Origin: Knoellia sp031844405
GTDB lineage: Bacteria; Actinomycetota; Actinomycetes; Actinomycetales; Dermatophilaceae
Reading direction: 5' to 3'
Assembly (NCBI GenBank): GCA_031844405.1
Contig: JAUZVC010000001.1
Span: 1,426,001-1,490,000, forward strand
DNA: 64,000 nt
Under the pieces are notes generated by a model. The model made no database searches. It saw only the letters and a list, made by a program, of their open reading frames with translations, and was not told the origin of the DNA. This document shows positions 7,373 through 16,428 of this stretch, piece after piece. Each line of letters begins with the position of its first letter. Position 1 is the first letter of the stretch. The position numbers and the translations under genes were made by a program.

Positions 7373-9469
7373 ATGAGCCGCTCGCCGCTGGTCGCTGACG
7401 AGGACCTCCCGACGACCACCCTCGAGCGGCGGGTGGGGGAGTGGCTCCAGACCGTCGTCCTCGGTGCGGCGACGTGGGTCGTCGTCATGTCGCTGCTCGC
7501 CGTCGTCCTCGCCGGTCTCGGCGCCTGGTTCCCGTGGCTCGTCCTGCCGCTCGCCGTCGCCGTGGCGGGCGCGAGCGGGTGGTGGGCACACGGCATACCG
7601 GCGCGGTCCCTCCCGGTCTGGACCGCGGCGCTCCTCGCCGCGGTGTGTGCCGGCGCCGGCATCTGGACCGCCGCGACGCACTCGGAGCAGGTGCTCCCCA
7701 GGCGTGACTCGGCGAGCTACCTGCAGACGGCGATCTCGATGGCGGAGACCCACCGCCGCGTCGTGCCCGTCGACACGGCCGACGTCGGAGGTCCCGAGGT
7801 GCTCGCCCTCGACGGGGTCACGCTCTCGAGCCCAGCGTTCTACGAGGTCGGCACCGACGAGGACCCCTCCGTCCAGCCGCAGTTCGTCATCGGTCCCGGG
7901 GCGGTGTGGTCTCTCGGCGTCTGGCTCGGCGGGCCGACGGTCGCCTTGCTCCTGCCCGCGCTCGCCTCGGCGATCGGGCTTCTCGGCATCGGGCTCCTCA
8001 TGGCGCGGTGCGGGGCGCCGCGGTGGTCGCCCATCGCCGCGGCCGGGGTGGCCCTGCTCTTCCCGGTGCTGCACACGGCGCGCTCGACCTACTCCGAGCC
8101 GCTCGCGATGGTGACCCTCGGCGGCGGACTCCTCGCCCTCACCATCGCCTCCCGTCGCAGCGCCCGCGGCGAGGCCGGTCGCGCCGCCCTGCTGGCCGGC
8201 CTGCTCGTCGGCGGCACGGCCTTCGTGCGCATCGACGGGCTGCGCGAGACGATCCTGCTCGTGCCCGTCGCCGCCCTCGCGCTGGCCCAGGGCCACAGGT
8301 GCATGCGGACAACGCTCCTCGGGGCCGCGGTCTCGACGGCGCTCGCCGTCCTCTCGGCGCTGTGGCTGTCCAACGAGTACCTCGGGACCATCGCCGCGAG
8401 CCTCGTCCCGCTCGTCGCACTCGGGATGCTCATGACTGCGGGGACGGCGGCGCTGCGCTGGTGGCAGCGGCGTGGAGCCACTGTGCCGCAGGCGATCTCG
8501 CGACGACTGCCCGATGCTCTGGGGCTCGGGGTCGTCCTCGCCGGCTTCTTCCTCGCCAGCCGGCCACTGTGGCAGACCGTGCGCCAGTCGCCCGACGACC
8601 CCGGGTCGCGCGTCGTCGCCGGGCTCCAGCTGCGGCAGGGGCTCGAGGTCGACGGCGGGCGCACCTATGCCGAGCAGACCGTCGCCTGGCTGTCGTGGTG
8701 GGTCGGTGTCCCGGCGCTCGTCATCGCGCTCGCCGCGCTCGCGTGGGCGGTGCGGACTGCGGCGACGTGCTGGACGCGGGGGGAGCGGCTCCCGTCGTGG
8801 ACCGGCGCGCTGCTCATCGCGGCCGGCTCGACGGTGCTCACCCTCTGGCGCCCCGGCATCACGCCCGACCACCCGTGGGCCGAGCGCCGGCTCCTCATCG
8901 CGCTGCCCTTCGTCGTCGTCCTCTGCGTGGCGGCCGCGGCGTATGCCGTCCGCCACCTCTCGCGCCGAGCGCCGGTCCTGCTCGCGGTCGCCGCGGGGGT
9001 GGCGCTTCTCGTCGCCACGCTCGTCCCGACGGCGGCGGCCACGTGGCCGCACCGGTCGGAGCGGGTCGAGCTCGGGGAGCTCGCCGCCGTCGACGGGGTC
9101 TGCCGCCAGCTCGGGCCCGACGACGTCGTCCTCGCCGTCGACTCACGTGCCGCCAACGAGTGGCCGCAGGTCGTCCGCGGCCAGTGCGGTCGTCCCGCGC
9201 TGTCGACGACGAACGCGCTCCGTCGCGACCCGGCCCGGCTTGCCCAGACGGTGACGACGATCCAGCAGGCCCTCGAGCCGAGCGGACGACGGCTCGTCCT
9301 CCTCGCGGCCGACTCGCCCCAAGCGCTCGAGACCCTCGGTGTCACGAGCCGGCTCGCGCTCGACACGACCGTCCTCGAGGACATGCGGCTCCTCGAGCGG
9401 CGACCCGACCACCTCGTCACCCTGCCGTTGCAGGTGTGGCTAGGGACGGGGCCGGTCAGCGGCGGCTGA
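7373..9469 (+). CDS. Multi-pass membrane protein, function unknown
   Basis: 698 aa. After about 30 residues there are ten or more hydrophobic segments to about residue 570, then a soluble C-terminal part of about 120 residues with cysteines at Q-C-G and V-C-R-Q. The motif P-R-R-D-S-A-S-Y-L-Q-T-A near residue 110 resembles the first extracytoplasmic loop of GT-C glycosyltransferase-like proteins, where an acidic residue is catalytic, but the family is not certain. Its last 14 bp overlap the end of the convergent phosphatase gene. Confidence 0.75.
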   Translation: MSRSPLVADEDLPTTTLERRVGEWLQTVVLGAATWVVVMSLLAVVLAGLGAWFPWLVLPLAVAVAGASGWWAHGIPARSLPVWTAALLAAVCAGAGIWTAATHSEQVLPRRDSASYLQTAISMAETHRRVVPVDTADVGGPEVLALDGVTLSSPAFYEVGTDEDPSVQPQFVIGPGAVWSLGVWLGGPTVALLLPALASAIGLLGIGLLMARCGAPRWSPIAAAGVALLFPVLHTARSTYSEPLAMVTLGGGLLALTIASRRSARGEAGRAALLAGLLVGGTAFVRIDGLRETILLVPVAALALAQGHRCMRTTLLGAAVSTALAVLSALWLSNEYLGTIAASLVPLVALGMLMTAGTAALRWWQRRGATVPQAISRRLPDALGLGVVLAGFFLASRPLWQTVRQSPDDPGSRVVAGLQLRQGLEVDGGRTYAEQTVAWLSWWVGVPALVIALAALAWAVRTAATCWTRGERLPSWTGALLIAAGSTVLTLWRPGITPDHPWAERRLLIALPFVVVLCVAAAAYAVRHLSRRAPVLLAVAAGVALLVATLVPTAAATWPHRSERVELGELAAVDGVCRQLGPDDVVLAVDSRAANEWPQVVRGQCGRPALSTTNALRRDPARLAQTVTTIQQALEPSGRRLVLLAADSPQALETLGVTSRLALDTTVLEDMRLLERRPDHLVTLPLQVWLGTGPVSGG

Positions 9470-10262
9470 GGTCCTTCGGCATGCGGCGGGCGACGGCGGC
9501 ATACGTCGTCCGGTCCGCGGCCACGACGAGGCCGGGTTGGGTCGACCGGGGTCCATAAGTGACGCCGTCGAGGTGGCCGACGTGCCCGCCCGCCTCGGTG
9601 ACCATGAGCGACCCGGGCGCGTGGTCCCAGGCGTTGGAGCGGCTGTAGAGGATGTAGTCGACCTCGCCCTCGAGGAGCTTCGGGTAGTCGACGCCGCAAC
9701 ACACCCACGACGGGCGCAGGGCCGGCAGGTCGTCGAGGGCGTGCCCGCGCAGCGACCAGATCGACGTCGCGCCACGGGGGTCGTCCTCGTCGGCGACCGG
9801 CCGGCGGGTGATGCGCTCGCCGTCGCGCTCGACGCCGGCGCCACGCTCGGCGACCCAGGCCACCTCGTGCTCGGGCTGCCAGATCCACCCGCGGGTCGTC
9901 TCGCCGGAGCGGGTCTCGGCGATCATCACGGCGTGGTCGGGGCTGCCGTGGACGAAGTTCTTCGTGCCGTCGACCGGGTCGACGGTGAAGGCGTGCTCGG
10001 CGCCGAGGTAGCGCTCGAGGACGCTCGGGTCGGCCGCGTGGGCCTCCTCGCCGAGGACGACGGCGTCGGGGAAGGCGTCGTTGAGCGCGCGGGTGATGAG
10101 GACCTCGGCCTCGCGGTCGGCGACGGTGACGAGGTCGCCGGGGTTCTTCTCGATGACCTCACCGTCGGCGAGGGAACGGAACCGCGGGGTGATGACCTCC
10201 GCGGCCACCTGCTTCATGAGCTCGAGAACTGCGCCTGTGTCCACGGACACACACGCTTCCAC
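9456..10262 (-). CDS. Inositol monophosphatase family phosphatase (HisN-like)
   Basis: 268 aa. All metal-binding motifs of the inositol monophosphatase superfamily are present: GEE at 71-73, DPVDGTKNF at 95-103 and WDHAPG near 211-216. Such Mg-dependent enzymes hydrolyse inositol phosphates or, in actinobacteria, histidinol phosphate (HisN). The specific substrate cannot be decided here because no his or inositol genes are nearby. Start is GTG at 10262, with further in-frame GTGs 12 and 18 bases on. The 3' end overlaps the convergent membrane protein gene by 14 bp. Confidence 0.88.
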   Translation of the reverse strand: MEACVSVDTGAVLELMKQVAAEVITPRFRSLADGEVIEKNPGDLVTVADREAEVLITRALNDAFPDAVVLGEEAHAADPSVLERYLGAEHAFTVDPVDGTKNFVHGSPDHAVMIAETRSGETTRGWIWQPEHEVAWVAERGAGVERDGERITRRPVADEDDPRGATSIWSLRGHALDDLPALRPSWVCCGVDYPKLLEGEVDYILYSRSNAWDHAPGSLMVTEAGGHVGHLDGVTYGPRSTQPGLVVAADRTTYAAVARRMPKDLSRR

Positions 10263-10296
10263 AGGTGGTGGCGCGGTGGCACATCGGGTGGGCGGA

Positions 10297-10322
10297 CGGC
10301 ATACGGCAAGGCCCGTGTGCCG
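10297..10322 (-). terminator. Hairpin terminator carrying a GTATGCCG copy
   Basis: The 10-bp arms 10297-10306 and 10313-10322 differ from perfect pairing at one position and enclose a 6-nt loop. It lies directly downstream of the M14-type gene that ends at 10329. One arm is a perfect CGGCATAC; the other (CCGTGTGCCG) is a one-base variant of the inverted copy. Confidence 0.55.
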
Positions 10323-10328
10323 CGGGGC

Positions 10329-11369
10329 TCAGAGGACGGCGATCTCGTCGAGGGCGTCGAACGCCTCGGCGGCGTCCGGGTGGTCGGGCACGCCCGGCGG
10401 CTCCGCACCCTCGATCTCGGCGATGTGGACGAGCGCGTCGCCTCGGTTGACCAGCGGTGCGGTGGTGCGACCGATGACGAGCCCGGCGCGGTCGGCGCGG
10501 ACGAGGCGCAGCGTCTTGCCGAAGGAGTCGCTGAGGCCGCCGAGGCGGTCACCCACCTCGACGCGCTGGCCGAGCGTCGCGTCGAGGTGGACGATGCCGC
10601 TGCGCCCGGCCCGCAGCCACCCGCTGCGCCGGCTCACGAGGCTCGGCGGGGGAGTCGGGCCGCCGTTGGCGTCGACCATGTCGAGGGCGGCGAGGACGCG
10701 CATCACCCCGGAGACCCCGGCCTCGATCGCCCACTGGTCGAAGCGCATCGCCTCGCCGGACTCGAAGAGGAGGACCGTCGCGCCGCGCTCGCGGGCGGCC
10801 GCGCGCAGCGAGCCGTCGCGCAGCTTGGCGTGGAGCATCACGGGCGCTCCGAACGCCTCGGCGAGCGATCGGGTGCGCGGGTCGTCGAGGTCGGCCCGGA
10901 TCTGCGGCAGGTTGGTGCGCCGGTCCGAGCCGGTGTGGAGGTCGATGCCCACCTCGGACTTGTCGACGACCTCGCGCATCATGAGGTTGGCGATGCGGCC
11001 GGCGAGCGAGCCGCGGGCCGAGCCGGGGAACGAGCGGTTGAGGTCGCGGCGGTCGGGCAGGTAGCGGTCGCCGGCCATGAAGCCGTGGACGTTGACGATC
11101 GGGACCGCGATGAGCGTGCCGCGGAAGGTGCGCGGCGAGAGGTTGGCGAGGACCCGGCGGATGACCTCGACGCCGACGACCTCGTCGCCGTGGATGGCGG
11201 CGTCGACCCACACGACGGGCCCGTCGTGGCGGCCGTGGAGGACGCGCAGCGGCAGGCTCACCTCGGCGCCGGTGACGAGCTTGGTGATGGGCAGCCCCAT
11301 CTCGCGAGTCTGGCCGGGGCGGATCTTCACCCCGCCTATGGCGAAGGACGGCCGGGCGACCGGGCTCAT
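10329..11369 (-). CDS. Succinylglutamate desuccinylase/aspartoacylase family (M14-like) deacylase
   Basis: 346 aa. Zinc ligands are visible as H60-G-D-E63 and H145 (G-I-D-L-H-T-G), with the family string RRDLNRSFPG at 107-116 and the catalytic glutamate in F-E-S-G (E203). These metalloenzymes remove acyl or amino-acyl groups from amino acids or side chains. Its ATG overlaps the stop of the RimB-like gene (ATGA at 11366-11369), so the two are translationally coupled. With the divergent RimK gene this suggests a role in removing or trimming added glutamates; that is inference. Confidence 0.85.
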   Translation of the reverse strand: MSPVARPSFAIGGVKIRPGQTREMGLPITKLVTGAEVSLPLRVLHGRHDGPVVWVDAAIHGDEVVGVEVIRRVLANLSPRTFRGTLIAVPIVNVHGFMAGDRYLPDRRDLNRSFPGSARGSLAGRIANLMMREVVDKSEVGIDLHTGSDRRTNLPQIRADLDDPRTRSLAEAFGAPVMLHAKLRDGSLRAAARERGATVLLFESGEAMRFDQWAIEAGVSGVMRVLAALDMVDANGGPTPPPSLVSRRSGWLRAGRSGIVHLDATLGQRVEVGDRLGGLSDSFGKTLRLVRADRAGLVIGRTTAPLVNRGDALVHIAEIEGAEPPGVPDHPDAAEAFDALDEIAVL

Positions 11370-11845
11370 CCGCGGCCTCGGTTGCGGCGCCGCAGGTGCA
11401 GCTTGGGTCGCGGACCGAGGTAGGACTCGGCGGGGTCGACGAGGAAACCGTGGCGAAGCGTCTCGCGACCGATGAGCATGCGGAACCCCATCTCGTCGCG
11501 GCGGCTCAGGGTGACCTCGGTGGTGAGCCGGCGGCGGGCGAGGACGAGCTCGAGCTCGACGACGAGCCGGGTCTCGGAGTGGCCGTTGGAGGAGCGCACG
11601 ACGCGCTCGTCGACGACCGGGCGCTCGAGCTCGACGGCGTCCGCGTCGCTGGCCTGCCACGGGTGGATGGAGAAGCGGACCCACGGCTCGCCGTCGCGTT
11701 CGAACCTCTCGAGGTCGAACGCGTGGACCGCCGACGAGCGGGCTCCCGTGTCGATCTTCGTCTTGATCCATGGGACGTTCGCGGACGGCATACGCACCCA
11801 CTCGCGCCATCCGACGTGGATGGTTGGATGGGTTGCTCCGTGCAC
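11366..11845 (-). CDS. RimB-like retropepsin-type ('ATP-dependent zinc') protease
   Basis: About 159 aa from the GTG at 11845. The family signature K-I-D-T-G-A-R-S-S-A-V-H-A lies at residues 30-42 (aspartyl-protease-like D-T-G) and G-F-R-M-L-I-G-R-E-T-L near the end. Relatives lie beside rimK and, in Pseudomonas, a RimB protein of this family trims glutamates added by RimK to ribosomal protein S6. An upstream ATG at 11884 is open but would overlap the divergent rimK start. The GTG is preceded by AAGGAT with 6 nt spacing, so I prefer it. Confidence 0.82.
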   Translation of the reverse strand: MHGATHPTIHVGWREWVRMPSANVPWIKTKIDTGARSSAVHAFDLERFERDGEPWVRFSIHPWQASDADAVELERPVVDERVVRSSNGHSETRLVVELELVLARRRLTTEVTLSRRDEMGFRMLIGRETLRHGFLVDPAESYLGPRPKLHLRRRNRGRG

Positions 11846-11870
11846 CCGACCATCCTTGCAGGTACCCCAC

Positions 11871-13061
11871 ATGAAGCTCGCCATCCTCTCGCGCGCGCCG
11901 CGGGCCTACTCGACCCAGCGCCTGCGCACCGCCGCCCTCGACCGCGGGCACGACGTCAAGGTGCTCAACACCCTGCGCTTCGCGATCGACCTGTCCGGGC
12001 CGGAACCCGACCTGCAGTTCCGGGGGCGGGCGCTGTCGGACTACGACGCGATCCTGCCGCGCATCGGCAACTCGGTCACCTACTTCGGCACGGCCGTGGT
12101 GCGCCAGTTCGAGCAGATGGACGTCTACACCCCCAACACCGCCAACGGCATCGCGAACTCGCGCGACAAGCTCCGCGCGACTCAGATCCTCTCGCGCCAC
12201 CAGATCGGTATGCCGGCCACGACCTTCGTGCGCAACCGCGCCGACGTGCCGGCCGCCATCGAGCGGGTCGGTGGGGCGCCTGTCGTCATCAAGCTGCTCG
12301 AGGGCACCCAGGGCATCGGCGTCATCCTCGCGCCCGACAACAAGGTCGCGGAGGCGATCATCGAGACGCTGCAGAGCACCTCGCAGAACGTCTTGATCCA
12401 GAGCTTCGTCAAGGAGAGCAAGGGCCGCGACATCCGCGCGCTCGTCGTCGGCGACCGCGTCGTCGCGGCGATGCGGCGGACCGCCCAGGGCGACGAGTTC
12501 CGCTCCAACGTGCACCGCGGCGGGTCGGTCGAGGGCGTGACGCTCGACCCGGCGTTCGAGCAGGCGGCCGTGCGGTCGGCGCAGATCATGGGCCTGCGCG
12601 TCGCCGGTGTCGACATGCTCGAGGGCGCCGACGGCCCGCAGGTCATGGAGGTCAACTCCTCGCCGGGGCTCGAGGGCATCGAGGCCGCGACCAAGCTCGA
12701 CGTCGCCGGCGCGGTCATCGACTACATCGGCAACCAGGTCGCCTTCCCCGAGATCGACGTGCGCCAGCGGCTCACTGTGTCGACGGGCTACGGCGTGGCC
12801 GAGCTCGTCGTCCACGGGTCGGCCGACCTCGTGGGCAAGACGATCGCCGAGTCGGGGCTGGAGGACCGGGACATCACGGTGCTCACGCTGCACCGCGGCG
12901 CCTCCGTCATCCCCAACCCGCGACGCCGGACGACGCTCGAGCCCCAGGACCGGCTGCTCTGCTTCGGCAAGCTCGAGGAGATGCGGTCGATGATCCCCGA
13001 GCGCCGTCGTCGCCGGGCCAAGGTCCGCAGGCTCCCCAAGGAGCCCATCCACGAGGGCTGA
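11871..13061 (+). CDS. rimK: RimK-type ATP-grasp ligase fused to an RCK_C (TrkA-C) domain
   Basis: 396 aa, about 100 longer than E. coli RimK. Residues 1-290 are a complete RimK: an N-terminal PRAYSTQRL region, ATP-grasp core with VVIKLLEGTQGIGVILA, and the metal-binding E-V-N-S-S-P-G-L-E-G-I-E near 263. RimK adds glutamate to a protein C-terminus (S6) or makes short polyglutamate. From about residue 298 a second domain begins: YGVAELVVHGSADLVGKTIAESGL, then R-D-I-T-V-L-T-L-H-R-G and D-R-L-L-C-F-G. This matches the RCK_C/TrkA-C fold that binds small ligands in K+ transport regulators. A ligand-gated ligase is the natural inference. Confidence 0.85.
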   Translation: MKLAILSRAPRAYSTQRLRTAALDRGHDVKVLNTLRFAIDLSGPEPDLQFRGRALSDYDAILPRIGNSVTYFGTAVVRQFEQMDVYTPNTANGIANSRDKLRATQILSRHQIGMPATTFVRNRADVPAAIERVGGAPVVIKLLEGTQGIGVILAPDNKVAEAIIETLQSTSQNVLIQSFVKESKGRDIRALVVGDRVVAAMRRTAQGDEFRSNVHRGGSVEGVTLDPAFEQAAVRSAQIMGLRVAGVDMLEGADGPQVMEVNSSPGLEGIEAATKLDVAGAVIDYIGNQVAFPEIDVRQRLTVSTGYGVAELVVHGSADLVGKTIAESGLEDRDITVLTLHRGASVIPNPRRRTTLEPQDRLLCFGKLEEMRSMIPERRRRRAKVRRLPKEPIHEG

Positions 13062-13098
13062 GGCCCGGACGACGGCTCGGCCCGCGGCGCGGTCGGGT

Positions 13099-14868
13099 TC
13101 AGCCGGGTCCAGGGATGCGGCGGGGACAGACCCACACCCGGCTCTGGGTGATGACGAGTCGCCGCTCCGGTCCGCAGTCGAAGAAGCCGTCGAGGTATGA
13201 CCTCACCTCGGGGGTCATGGTCCGGTGCGGGAACCAGCGGGTGTCCCAGACGACGAATGCGGGTGGATCGGGACGCAGACACGTGAGGTTGTCGCGGTAG
13301 CTCCACATCTCCCGCACCGCGGGGGTCCGGGGGGCTCGTTGCAGCCACTGGGGCGACGGGTAGCGGCAGGTCGCCGGGTTCCCGAGGACGGCGTTCGTCA
13401 CGCCGTAGGTGAGGTAGAGCACGGTCTCGTCCGCGGGCAGGACGGGGCGGATCCGTTCGAGGTCGGCCAGCTCGGCGGTGTGGGCGGCGATCGGCCTGCC
13501 TACCGGCCCGGCCGCGTTGTACATTGCGAAGCTCCCCGGCACGCCCGGCACGAGCGGGGCTACGAGCACCGCCGCGACGAGCACAGCGCCTGCGGCGGCG
13601 CCGACCGCCGAATCCGGGCTGGTTCGGGAGGCTCGGTGTGCGGCAAGGGCGCGCCACGAGGCGAGCACCGACACCGATCCCAGGGCGAAGAACATCGCGA
13701 GGATGTGCGTGTCGGTCTCACGCCACTGGACGGGCCGGGTGGTCGCCACGACCGCCAGCACACCCGAGACCAGCCCACCCACGGTCAGCTGGGTGCGACC
13801 GCGTGGGTCCTCGGCGAGGGCCCACGCGAGCGCACCGGCGGCGAGGACCGGGAGGCCCACCCAGTGGTAGGAGAAGTGCTCGAACTGTCCGTAGCCGGAC
13901 CCCACCGCCAAGGCGAGCGCGGTGATCGCGATGCCCGCTGAAAGGAGCAGGGCGCGGCGCGTGGACCCGCGACGCAGGACAAGGACGACGACCGCCGGTA
14001 CGGCTGCCCAGACGACGGGGTTGATGATGGCCACGTCGACCGTGTCCTTGATTCCGTGCGCGATGCTTGACGGGGTCATTCCTGTCGACAGAGGCGACTC
14101 GTCGACGAGAGCAACCTGGTCCCTGAGCCACTGGATCTCCCATGGCATGACCTGTTGCTCGACCGCGAACATGAGGAGCGAGGCGGCGAGCGCGACGACC
14201 CCGGCGACAACGGCCCGACGACGCGCGAGCAACGCGAGAACGAGCAGCGAGAGAAGCACCCACGGGATGGCCGCGATCTTGGACCCGAGGGCAAGGGCGA
14301 GGAGCACCCCACCGACGGCCGGGCCCCAGAGTCGGTGGCTCAGGAGGCTCGACCCGAGTGCGCCGACCGCAATGACGACTGCGAGCCAGTCGGGTTGGAG
14401 GGCTGACCAGTTCGGCGCGAACGCGAGCGCAAGAAAGGCGGCTGCCGCCGACCAGCCGGCCTCGAGGTGCCCCGTGTGGCGCGACAGCCCTCGCCACAGC
14501 ACGACGCACGCGAGGGCAGCAGTGAGCCAGCCCGCAGCGCGGATGGCGAGCATGCCGCCCTGCCCGGCCGGGTCGAGGCCGACCGACTGGACGAGCGTCG
14601 TGAGGCCGCCGAGGTAGGCGCGGTGGACGAGGGGGCGCGCGAGGAACAGCTCTGAGGGGTCGTGGCCGGCGCCGGCGCCGGTGACCGTTCCACCGATGAC
14701 ATAGAGCGCGTCGCCGCTGAGCGCCAGCCTGGAAAGGAGCCACATCGACACGAGCCCACCAGCCACGAGAGGCAGTGCCACGGCCGACGACCGACGGTCC
14801 CGCAGGCGCACCGCGCCAGCCGACTGCGTCCTTGGCGACCGCCGTCCCCGGAGGTCCAACCCCTTCAC
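13099..14868 (-). CDS. Multi-pass membrane protein, function unknown
   Basis: 589 aa from the GTG at 14868, chosen because TACCCT (14875-14880) sits 6 nt before it; an ATG 39 bp upstream is also open. A basic N-terminus is followed by about ten hydrophobic stretches up to residue 430, then an outside-facing C-terminal part with the cysteines D-N-L-T-C and F-D-C. The loop between the first segments reads G-A-G-H-D-P-S-E-L. The general design is that of GT-C transferases such as mannosyltransferases, but no catalytic motif is certain. Confidence 0.72.
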   Translation of the reverse strand: MKGLDLRGRRSPRTQSAGAVRLRDRRSSAVALPLVAGGLVSMWLLSRLALSGDALYVIGGTVTGAGAGHDPSELFLARPLVHRAYLGGLTTLVQSVGLDPAGQGGMLAIRAAGWLTAALACVVLWRGLSRHTGHLEAGWSAAAAFLALAFAPNWSALQPDWLAVVIAVGALGSSLLSHRLWGPAVGGVLLALALGSKIAAIPWVLLSLLVLALLARRRAVVAGVVALAASLLMFAVEQQVMPWEIQWLRDQVALVDESPLSTGMTPSSIAHGIKDTVDVAIINPVVWAAVPAVVVLVLRRGSTRRALLLSAGIAITALALAVGSGYGQFEHFSYHWVGLPVLAAGALAWALAEDPRGRTQLTVGGLVSGVLAVVATTRPVQWRETDTHILAMFFALGSVSVLASWRALAAHRASRTSPDSAVGAAAGAVLVAAVLVAPLVPGVPGSFAMYNAAGPVGRPIAAHTAELADLERIRPVLPADETVLYLTYGVTNAVLGNPATCRYPSPQWLQRAPRTPAVREMWSYRDNLTCLRPDPPAFVVWDTRWFPHRTMTPEVRSYLDGFFDCGPERRLVITQSRVWVCPRRIPGPG

Positions 14869-14874
14869 GCTGTC

Positions 14875-14880
14875 AGGGTA
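14875..14880 (-). promoter_or_regulatory. Leaderless -10 box deciding the start at 14868
   Basis: TACCCT on the minus strand, 6 nt before GTG 14868. Confidence 0.45.
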
Positions 14881-14968
14881 TGGCGCAGGCTGGTCAGGTG
14901 GACCCACGCCGCGCCACGTGACTGGTAGGAAGGATGTCCACGTCTGAGACGCGAACCGGGGGACCTCG

Positions 14969-15664
14969 ATGACGACGACCGACTACGACGACTTCGCTGC
15001 GGCCTACGCGGCGGAGAACGAGAAGGGTCTCTTCAACGCCCACTACGCCCGGCCGGCGATCGTCGACCTCGCGGGGGACGTGGCGGGCCGGCGGATCCTC
15101 GATGCCGGCTGCGGGTCCGGCCCCCTCATGGAGTCGATGCGCGACGCCGGGGCCGAGGCCGCGGGGTTCGACGTGAGCGCGGCAATGGTCGACCTCGCGC
15201 GAGAGCGGCTCGGTGACGACGCTCCACTCCTCGTGCACGACCTCGGGGAGCCGCTGCCCTACGCGGACGGCGAGTTCGACGACGTCATCTGCTCGCTCGT
15301 CCTGCACTACCTCGAGGACTGGACCTCCCCGCTCGGGGAGCTGCGACGCGTCCTCAAGCCGGGCGGACGCCTGCTGGTCGCGGTCAACCACCCCACGGCA
15401 TACGCGGTCGTCTATCCCGAGGCCGACTACTTCAAGGTCACGCAGTACACGGAGGACTACCGGTTCGACGGGCGCGAGGTCTTCCTCACGTTCTTCCACC
15501 GACCGCTGAGTGCGATGAGCGACTCGTTCACCAGGGCCGGCTTCCGCATCTCGGTTCTCAGCGAGCCACCGCTGTCGCCGGACACCCCGCCCGAGCTGCG
15601 TCCGCCGGGCTTCGAGGGCGAGGCGTTCATCTGCTTCCTCTTCCTCGTTCTGGAGGCGGTCTGA
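14969..15664 (+). CDS. Class I SAM-dependent methyltransferase
   Basis: 231 aa, complete. The SAM-binding motif I is I-L-D-A-G-C-G-S-G-P-L at residues 43-53, the acidic end of strand 2 is in GFDVS, and the UbiE-type post-motif F-D-D-V-I-C-S-L-V-L-H-Y-L and L-K-P-G-G-R-L-L follow. It belongs to the Methyltransf_11/25 group that acts on small molecules such as quinones, sterols or metabolites. The substrate is unknown. A strong GGGGGA lies just before the ATG. It converges on the TRIC gene, with 27 bp between them. Confidence 0.88.
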   Translation: MTTTDYDDFAAAYAAENEKGLFNAHYARPAIVDLAGDVAGRRILDAGCGSGPLMESMRDAGAEAAGFDVSAAMVDLARERLGDDAPLLVHDLGEPLPYADGEFDDVICSLVLHYLEDWTSPLGELRRVLKPGGRLLVAVNHPTAYAVVYPEADYFKVTQYTEDYRFDGREVFLTFFHRPLSAMSDSFTRAGFRISVLSEPPLSPDTPPELRPPGFEGEAFICFLFLVLEAV

Positions 15665-15691
15665 CGCCGGTGTGCCGGGCGCGCGCCGTGG

Positions 15692-16327
15692 TCAGCGCGC
15701 GGACCTCGTCCGCCGGCCGGTCTGCCAGTCGAGGGACCACGACGACATGCGCACCGCGATGACGACGCCGATGCCCACGAGCGCCGACACGAGCACCGGC
15801 ATGTCGAGCGACCGGAGCACGAAGTAGACGACGCATCCCGGCACGGCCGCGAGGACGTAGAACGACCCCGGCTTGAAGTGCTCGGGAGTCTCGTTGATGA
15901 GGACGTCGCGGATGAGCGCGCCGCCGACCCCGGCGACGGTCCCGACGAAGACGCACGAGATCGGCGGCAGCCCGACGCTGATCGCGCGGTCGGTGCCGAG
16001 CATCGAGTACATCGCGAGCGACATCGCGTCGAGCAGTGTGAACGCGACGTCGCGGCGGAACTTCAGCGGCCCGACGACCTTGAGCAGCGGTGCGACGAGG
16101 ATCCCGCCGACGAACGCCGACGGCAGCAGCCAGGGCGACGTCAGCGCGCGCACCGGCACCTGGAGCAGGAGGTCGCGCAGCAGCGCCCCGCCGAGCCCGC
16201 CGATGACGGCGAGGAAGAGGACGCCGACGATGTCGAACCCCTGCCGGCGCGCCGCCAGGGCGCCCGCGAGCCCACCGAACCCGACGGCCACGACGTCGAG
16301 CCAGAGGGGGATGGCGAGCGAGTTCAC
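15692..16327 (-). CDS. TRIC-family cation channel (UPF0126, YadS/YicG-like)
   Basis: 211 aa with seven predicted membrane segments arranged as two glycine-rich repeats: G-G-L-G-G-A-L-L-R-D in the first and G-V-G-G-A-L-I-R-D in the second. This duplication is the hallmark of prokaryotic trimeric intracellular cation (TRIC) channels. It probably conducts K+ or Na+ across the cytoplasmic membrane; the physiological role is unknown. Start GTG at 16327 has TAGCCT (16334-16339) 6 nt upstream, consistent with a leaderless message. Confidence 0.88.
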   Translation of the reverse strand: MNSLAIPLWLDVVAVGFGGLAGALAARRQGFDIVGVLFLAVIGGLGGALLRDLLLQVPVRALTSPWLLPSAFVGGILVAPLLKVVGPLKFRRDVAFTLLDAMSLAMYSMLGTDRAISVGLPPISCVFVGTVAGVGGALIRDVLINETPEHFKPGSFYVLAAVPGCVVYFVLRSLDMPVLVSALVGIGVVIAVRMSSWSLDWQTGRRTRSAR

Positions 16328-16333
16328 GCGAGC

Positions 16334-16339
16334 AGGCTA
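16334..16339 (-). promoter_or_regulatory. Leaderless -10 box of the TRIC gene
   Basis: TAGCCT on the minus strand, 6 nt before GTG 16327. Confidence 0.45.
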
Positions 16340-16428
16340 GTGGGCAGACGGCACACGGGCCGGTCGTGTCCGCGACCCACGCGGACCGGGATGCGGAGCC
16401 TGTCGCACGCATGCGGCAGGATGCGGGC

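Noticed and set aside
9537..11423. A plus-strand open frame of about 630 codons opposite the phosphatase and M14 genes
   Set aside because: Pure shadow of two well-supported minus-strand genes, with low-complexity Glu/Asp/Ala/Arg composition.
11366..11884. ATG start at 11884 for the RimB-like protein
   Set aside because: It would overlap the divergent rimK start. The GTG at 11845 has a better upstream context and fits the family N-terminus.
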